Shown in pieces: positions 57,360-64,000 of a DNA stretch of 64,000 nucleotides. The translations under genes were made by a program, and so were the position numbers. Location of the stretch: contig OZ020269.1 of NCBI GenBank assembly GCA_963971225.1, positions 88,764,783-88,828,782 on the forward strand, given 5' to 3'. Below the pieces are notes generated by a model. The model did no database searches, had not been told where the DNA came from, and worked only from the letters and a program-made list of their open reading frames with translations. This stretch comes from Melieria omissa (Eukaryota > Arthropoda > Insecta > Diptera > Ulidiidae). How positions within the stretch are numbered: position 1 is the first letter of the stretch; each line of letters begins with the position of its first letter.

Positions 57360-58735
57360 TAGTATTTGTAGATATGGTATTGAAATAATATATTCATTCC
57401 CGTAAAAAATCATTTTCAGCCACGAAAACTCCGGAATAGTAAGTCCTTAACATGTAGTAATCAATTAACTAAACTTCGGCCTTCGGAGATCTATCCACAG
57501 CATCTCTGTATGCTTTAGTTCTGCTTTCTTCCTTTGTTAGATTAAGTTTAGAATATACGTCTTTTACTAGGAATCCATAAAACATATAAGTACTCGTGTG
57601 TCTCGTGGAAACTGCATAAAAAAATCCTAGAACACATATTGAATTTTGGGTCTTTGTTTCCTAACGTTTTCCAATCCTAATTTTGTTTCAATCCTAATCC
57701 AATGCTACTTTTTTCATATATTTTTTAATGTTCTGTTATGAACTTTTAACTTATAACTATAAACTTTAACTTTTAACTTCCTTCGTTGTTTTTCTATGAT
57801 TTCAAGTTCACTGTTCTTTTGGATCTCTTCTCATACAACAGCATTACAGTCCATTCGTTGTATGTTCTTATAGATTTAATTTGATTCCTAATACACCCAA
57901 GACGAGGGCATTTTCGTAATTCACGAAAATCCCAATTTCGGTTAACTTTGTTTTCAATTTCAGAGGTGATCATCTACTCCAACGGAGCTCAAGTCAACTA
58001 AAGTCACTATAGAGCACAGAACATAGGGCATTCAGTTTTGGTGGGCTCCATATTTCCTAGAGATGTAAATAAGGGCGAAAAATCCCTTAAAATCTCATTA
58101 TAAATAATCCACTTAGTTGTTTGCATAGTTATCAGTTTTTAACTTTAAATTGTTAACTTATTTTGACTAAATATTTTTAAGTAATAATTCAATGTTTCTA
58201 ATAGTGTTAGGTCAGAATAAGAGTCTGGTTCGAGCGCATGACATCTATTCAAGTGTTATTCGAGTCACTGGAAGTCCTTTCATGAGAGGTATCGCTTTGG
58301 ACTTATTGGGTCAAATCACTTTGACCTCTGGATCAAATTGAGTAGATCTAGAAAATATGCTACTCTAACGTTACTAAGAATCAATAATTAATCAATACTA
58401 AGAATCAATAAGAAATTTTACCCGTTGGTACTTAGCAGCCGAACTTGGCGGGTCTCATGTGGCTTAGAAAGTGCTCAGCTCTCAAATTTCGCAGCATAGG
58501 AAGTATCACTGAACAACAGCGCCAGTCAAGGACCAGATACTATATGACAGAGCTTCAATAGACTACAATCACAGACCATTTGGCCTACACTTGGTCCGAA
58601 AGTGAGCCTTCTTGGTTCACTTTGCCCTTTGGGTTTTTTTTAAGGAAATTTTTATATATAAAACTTTAATTAAGTGAAAATTCGAATTTTAAATTTTTTG
58701 AAATTTTCGAATTTTTTTTTTTTATTTTCGACTAT
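57360..58735. other. AT-rich DNA without recognised features
   Basis: No gene or repeat recognised. Confidence 0.4.
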
Positions 58736-58739
58736 TTGT

Positions 58740-59460
58740 GAATGCAAAATCGACAAAATATTTGTCACACCAACAGCATCGTCAACGTGAGCGTGTGTGA
58801 CCCACTTTCAGGCCAATCACATGGCAGAGCTTTTCTGCTTTTCTCATTGTTGTTGGCTTGTTGTTATTGTTGTTGTTTTGGCGCGTGCGCATGTGTGCGT
58901 GTGTATGTGTGCAGCATTAATGCAGCAACAAAAACAGTAGCAACATAATTACAACAACAAATAATCATAACTTTTATGATTGTTGTAAATAAGCAACAAC
59001 AACAAAAAAAAAATCCGCTTGAAGCAAAAGCTCACCCATCATAGAAGCACACACACAACGATTTTATTCACTCACTCATTCGCTTAGTCGATCTCGGTCA
59101 CTTTGTCGCGCATTGCAGTTGCACTCGGCAATCTGCGAACAATGCCGACAATTGCTGGCGTCTTTGAAATTGGCTTTTCATGTGATAAGCTTCGACTTTA
59201 CTTTGGGGCATTTGACTCTTGCGATCATTAATGACTGATGGCCGCTGCGTTGGTCAAACAGCGATTGGAAAACAATGCGGGAAGAGAGCGGAGGGGTGCA
59301 GGCTTTTTGCTCGACAGTGTTTTTTCATTAATTTTTAAATTTATTGCATTTAATGGCCGTTTTCAAGTTTTTATTTTGGATGGTTTTTGAGTGCGTTGAT
59401 GTTTTTGTTGTTGGTGGTGGTGAAGGCACCTCACTGACCTCCGTTGATAAAGTAAACGCT
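58740..59460. other. Unique-looking island
   Basis: TTGTTGTTATTGTTGTTG at 58849 and CAACAACAA at 58995. No exon was recognised. Confidence 0.4.
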
Positions 59461-59635
59461 GAAATTTAAAGTTGAAATGCAATTTATGGTAATCTGGTTG
59501 AGGAGCGAAATTTATAGAAGAGAGAACCAAAGACGAGAATAAGAAAAAGTCCAGAGGATGAGGAAGCAAACAACAGAAAGACGGTAAGAAGACTACAAAT
59601 TTGCAACTTGCAAATTTTCATAATTTGCTCCCTGT

Positions 59636-60212
59636 CAGTGTTGCCAGATCAGGAGATTTCCTACTAGATTTAGGAGATTCTTGGCCTTTTAGGAGAATTT
59701 TTAAGAGGAAGAATTGTTTTGGAGAAAGTTTAGGAGATTTATATTTTATGTTAGGGGGTTTTTCGGATCCTTAGTGGATTTTTGGGAGATTTTTGGATAC
59801 AAAAGTATGATGTTTTGGGAACACTGACAACAAAATATATTTTGGCAACTATTTTAAAGTCAAAGTGCCCAAGTGTTTCAAAAATTTTTAATCTTACAAA
59901 ATGTAAGCTCGTTGTATCTCGTTCTCACTTATTGCTGTCACAATGAAATCCCGCCAAATATGGCACTTTTATTTAATTCATTTGTCATATATTTTATTTT
60001 TGTTAAGTTGTTGTTACGCTGAAGATGAATAAAAAAAGACTGCATTAAAAAAATTATATGTAGGTATACATTTTTATTTTTTATGAGAAGTTTTATTCTT
60101 TTAAAATTACACAAATTATAAAACAATTTTAGGAGATTTTTCAACTTTTGGGAGAAAATTTCGGTATTTTTAAGATTTAGGATAAAGTCATTTCAGGTAT
60201 CTGGCAACACTG
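59636..60212 (+). mobile_element. hAT-like MITE, CAGTGTTGCCAGAT family, copy 3 (full length)
   Basis: 577 bp with the same ends as 7296-7919 (CAGTGTTGCCAGATCAGG and, inverted, CAGTGTTGCCAGATACCTG) and a collinear interior. The flanking 8-mers match at only 4 of 8 positions, so the target duplication is not clear. Confidence 0.78.
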
Positions 60213-60828
60213 GTACTAGTTAGAGTTCCTTAGTGTGGCGAATCGATGTAAAAGTGATCTGTAAAAAGTTCAGCAGCTACGATGATATCATGCTTGGTGA
60301 CCTATTCTAACCCAGAGAAGCACGGGGCCCCTAAGAAAGTAAGACGTAGTCTTGAGATAGCAGGACAAGAGCGAAAAATGTGCTTCAGGGTTTTCATGAC
60401 ACCATTTTCTTTGCATTTCCTGCAGAATAAAAAAATCAATGTCTGAAAAAACGAAAATAAAAAATGAAAGAAAGAAAGAAACTAAGCTAAAATAAACAAA
60501 TGAATGAATAGAAACAAAAAATCAAATAATTATTTTAATATGAGTTTAAATAAGCGACTGGCTGCAGAATATATTTAACAAAAATAAAAAAAAAGTAGGT
60601 GTGCAAATCTATAGAAAGCATGAAATTGAAGAAGCAAAGACAGAAAGAAAAAATAATTAATGTATAAGAAGCAAAGAACAAAAAGAAAGAAGGATGGTTG
60701 AAAAATTGGAAGGACGAAAAGGAAAAGGAAATTAAAAAAAAAATTAGAGTTAAAATTATAAAGCTTTGAAAGGATTTGAAAAGTTGATCATCGAAGCAAA
60801 ATGAAGTGGCTGAAGATCATAAAGGAGG
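60213..60828. other. Spacer, A-rich from 60440
   Basis: GAAAGAAAGAAA-type runs. Nothing else recognised. Confidence 0.4.
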
Positions 60829-61082
60829 CAGTGTTGCCACTTAAAAAATTTTTTTCCGACCAAACTTTCGACCAAATCCGACCCCGACGAACCAAATTAA
60901 AAATTTGCGATATCTTAAAATTTTTTTTAAATTACAATTTAATTTTTTTAAGTAAATTTTTGGTACTAATGAAAACATATTCACACCACAAAAAGGACCG
61001 AAAATCGTTTAAGCGGACCAGCGGACTAAAGTAAAAAAATCTGACCAATTTTGGTCCGAAAAGACAAAAAGCGGCAACTCTG
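60829..61082. mobile_element. hAT-like MITE, second CAG-GTTGCC family
   Basis: 254 bp with ends CAGTGTTGCCACTT and (reverse complement) CAGAGTTGCCGCTT. Flanks AAAGGAGG and AAAGAAAG agree at 6 of 8 positions, consistent with an aged 8-bp hAT duplication. The interior has repeated GACCAAA and GGTCCGAAAA words. Confidence 0.7.
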
Positions 61083-61360
61083 AAAGAAAGGAAACAAGTA
61101 GAGAGGGTGGAAATGAAGGACATGAGGTTAGATTAGTTCTCGGCTAAAACACTGATAGGCTTCTAAGAATAAGTGTGATGGCTGAAAAATGTGGCAAGTC
61201 CCCACTGATATTCTGTGTTCAGTGGTGATCGAAATTTATCTGAGATTGCGATGAATTTGGGAATATTTTAGAGACCCATGGTTTACTGTATCCAGATCAA
61301 AATGATGTAAAAATTAAAAAAAAAAACATTAAAAGCAAAAATGCTCACATCAATTCTTAA

Positions 61361-61863
61361 CCCATTAAGCCCTGAGCGTTGCGTTTGCGCAACGTTTGGG
61401 AATTTCGCTACATTAAGTAATTCATAAAGATATAAGACTTGAAAATGGGTAGAATTGGATTCGAATTGATCGTTTTAGATTCTGCCATACTCAAATTTCA
61501 AAATTTTTTAAATATTCATATCTCTTTTTCGATCCAAAGTCAAAGGTTTTTTTTGGGGGATTTTTTAAATTCAATTAAAAATACTTATTCTTCAAACTTA
61601 TCAAAATCCCTTTGTGGGCTGCATTTTGTAATGCTAAACTATTTAAAAATAAGTTTAAAAAAATTTTTTTTTTTAAATTTTATGTTTTGTATGTGACTAA
61701 GGCCCAAATTGCGTTTGCGCAACGTACCCTCCTGTGCTGGTTCAGGGGGGGGGGGGGGTATGAATTATTTGCTTGATTTTTTTTCTTGATTAGGTCAATT
61801 ACTAAGATTGTGTAAAATTTTATGGAAATCGCACAAGCCCTTCTGGGGTCAGGTTTTAATAGG
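61361..61863. mobile_element. TTAA MITE (CCCATTAA family), copy 2
   Basis: Near-identical to 48217-48713 over its whole length, with small changes such as a longer G run near 61745. TTAA at 61357-61360 and 61864-61867. The last terminal base is altered (AGG instead of GGG). Confidence 0.9.
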
Positions 61864-61869
61864 TTAATC

Positions 61870-62300
61870 TATATTACTACTTAATCTATATGCAACTTTC
61901 TACTAACCATGAATTTTTAAAATTTTTTTATACTCAATAGACTAAAAAACAGAAAACATGTGTTTGAGTTTTTTCTGACACACTAATTAATTTTTTGCAC
62001 AGACTTTTTTGGGCTTTTTTTAGTTAGAGTTTTACCTTTCAAACGACATCAAAATCGTTAAATTCTGAAACTATAAAGTCTTTGAATTTTGTTTATGAAA
62101 GAAAACACTGTACCGTGGTTTGATTTTGGTGCCTGTGTTATTCACTTAAATCATATTAAAAATATAAATATTAAAAGATCGTTATTTAAACATTTCAGAT
62201 ATAATTTTTCCTCTCACAATAACGAAAAATCATGCAGCCCACTCCATAGAATCGCAAAGGTTTCTATCGAAAATAACTAATAACCTTAGCAGCGATATAA
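61870..62300. other. AT-rich spacer
   Basis: Nothing recognised. Confidence 0.4.
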
Positions 62301-63475
62301 AAATAGATAATAAATGTGTATGTCATAAATTCTTGGCTGCCATATCAATCATTTCGATAATAATGCCAATTTCATACATTAACTTCGAAGGCAAAACACA
62401 TCTTTTGATTATGTCAAATGATAATGTAACTTTGCATGACAAACTGTTTATAAGTCGCAATGCAGAACAGGTTGCAGACCACAAAAACACAAGTGGCAGG
62501 TGAAAAGGCAAAGGTGAAATTCTTGCATTTCAGGAATTGCTACAAAGAAAACGCAGAAAGATCGAAACAAGTGCAACAAGTAATCAAAAAACTGCGCTAA
62601 GGGTGCAAACGATGAGAAAAGAGGCAGCTGCAAAAATTTTAAGATGCATCAAAGCAACATTAGTTGGAGCCAAGACACCGAAAAGGCAAAAACCAAAAAG
62701 GTTTGATAGACCACATTCGGACTATGGGGAGAACAGCGTGAGAAGTGTTTTAGCGCATCAACAATTGGCCAATGACTTCTATCAAAAAAAGAAAGAAACA
62801 GAATAAAAAAAAGGCCCACACGATTTAGTCGCACCTTTTCCGCTTCTCCATTTCTATTCTAGTTTTGTCCAGATTTTGTTTTGAAATAAACAAGAACCTA
62901 AAAAAAAATGCCCAGCCACCATTAACGCGAACCTGCTCGAACCTACGCAACAGACAGCAAACAATACACCCATAGAAATTATCCTTTGATTTACTATCGA
63001 AAATGAAACGTCAATGGCAGCGAAGCGTTCGCTCGTCTCTCACACGCCGACTTTTTCACTGCGACCCGCACGTATTCGCGCAAAGTGTTTTTCATTATAA
63101 GCCAAAGACGCTATTTTCACTTCGCTACCCCCAATGCCGATGCATCTTTTGTTGAATTTTGATATCAAAATCCTAAATGCAACATAATGAAAAACAGCAA
63201 CAACAAATCATGTGCACTTTTGTTCTATTCAACACACACACACACACACACAAAGAAAGGTGCATTAAGTCGGCAATGATAAAAAAGTCAAGGAAAACAG
63301 CCAAGGAAAGCAACCTTGCAGATAGCAAAGTATTTCGGCTCTTCGCTGACTCGTAAAGTGGACGCCATGGTCCAACACGCAACAACAATGACGCGCAAGT
63401 GGACCAGCGGCAAAAGGCACAACGCGGCAAAACAGCGCATTGCATGTGTTTATTGTGCCCTACAGTTGGTCTATT
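62301..63475. other. Unique-looking island
   Basis: Includes a GC-richer block with CG-rich words at 63010-63090 and a CA run at 63231-63251. The 89-codon plus frame at 62537-62806 is Lys/Arg/Gln-rich with no domain and starts without an ATG. Confidence 0.35.
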
Positions 63476-63519
63476 AGAGTACAGTTTGATGTGGAGATGG
63501 AGATGTGGTGTAAGCTGAG

Positions 63520-63680
63520 GGAGGCCTAAACTTTGATGAATAGATGGTGTGGACCAGGACGCTGAAACTCTGGGACTACGATGCTTGAGAACTCAAGCGA
63601 GGGACACAATTAACTGGAGACATAAATTACAGCAAGCGAAGACCAGCGGGTTGTTGAGCTGATGATGATGATGATGATAA
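63520..63680 (+). pseudogene. LINE 3' end with GAT tail
   Basis: One frame ends NWRHKLQQAKTSGLLS and a stop, followed at once by (GAT)n at 63661-63678. A Trp-Arg rich C-terminus then a short GAT repeat fits the 3' end of an insect non-LTR retrotransposon. Only the last part is present. Confidence 0.4.
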
Positions 63681-64000
63681 AGAGTTATACAGGGATCAAA
63701 AAGGGATGAATGTGCATATTTGATCTCTTGTATTTTTTATATATTTTCAGTATTTTAGTTATTTAGTTAAGTCAAATTTAATTGTAGAGGAATCTTGACG
63801 GATTTGAGGTCACCCAGGAATGAAGAGAAGAACCATGGCTGTGACTTCTCTTTACTGAGGCGTCTGAGCTAGTAGAACCTATTAGCATGGCATCTCCAGA
63901 CAGTGTCTTTGAACAGTTTATCAGTACTTCTTACTGGCAGAACTTTGACTAAGCAAATGTAGAAGTGATCCATATTTCTAAATTAGATATAGTAAAACTA
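63681..64000. other. Window end, no recognised features
   Basis: Nothing recognised. Confidence 0.4.

Overview
The window looks like nuclear DNA of a higher (cyclorrhaphan) fly. A tephritid fruit fly is plausible, but the sequence alone does not prove the species. The evidence is one single-exon chemosensory ionotropic receptor of the fast-evolving dipteran type, CAA/TTG runs and CA microsatellites like those of fly introns and regulatory DNA, and fly-type transposons (mariner, hAT- and TTAA-type MITEs, RNase H-bearing LINEs, errantivirus env, tRNA-derived SINEs). There is no bacterial operon, CRISPR array, rRNA gene or functional tRNA gene.

Only one protein gene can be called with confidence: a divergent ionotropic receptor at 5039-6886 (minus strand). 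A 102-codon membrane-protein ORF at 8065-8373 (minus) is a possible second gene. Most of the other open frames are short, overlap on both strands, or are translations of CAA/TTG repeats.

The rest is a mosaic. AT-rich, transposon-loaded stretches alternate with GC-richer islands of unique-looking DNA with CAA/TTG and CA tracts (about 11.7-13.4, 16.6-17.96, 20.0-21.76, 23.5-24.8, 28.2-30.8, 34.75-36.3, 39.4-40.56, 42.0-42.87, 44.78-46.3, 50.4-52.25, 54.64-55.5, 58.74-59.45 and 62.3-63.47 kb). These islands may be introns, cis-regulatory DNA or both. One (28.2-28.74 kb) has GAGA tracts and Pho-type GCCAT cores.

The strongest structures are nested mobile elements that can be dated relative to each other. 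(1) A decayed errantivirus env (47.57-50.13 kb) is broken by two SINEs, each with a 12-bp target duplication, and one SINE is itself broken by a TTAA MITE that has a near-identical sister at 61.36 kb. (2) A large inverted repeat (33.23-34.03 kb) carries a TTAA MITE at the end of its right arm, and the left arm preserves the empty site. (3) A Tc1-like MITE (9.90-10.70 kb) contains a hAT MITE with a perfect 8-bp duplication. (4) A TTAA MITE (40.57-41.50 kb) encloses about 450 bp of TTTTA microsatellite. (5) A candidate Helitron/Helentron-type element (52.97-54.24 kb) holds about eight units of a roughly 140-bp tandem repeat. Four decayed mariner transposase fragments and five RNase H-type or other LINE tails are scattered through the window.

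I did not find an undescribed multi-gene system. The most unusual point near a real gene is a 45-bp tandem duplication across the receptor's start codon, which creates a six-codon upstream ORF copied from its own N-terminus.
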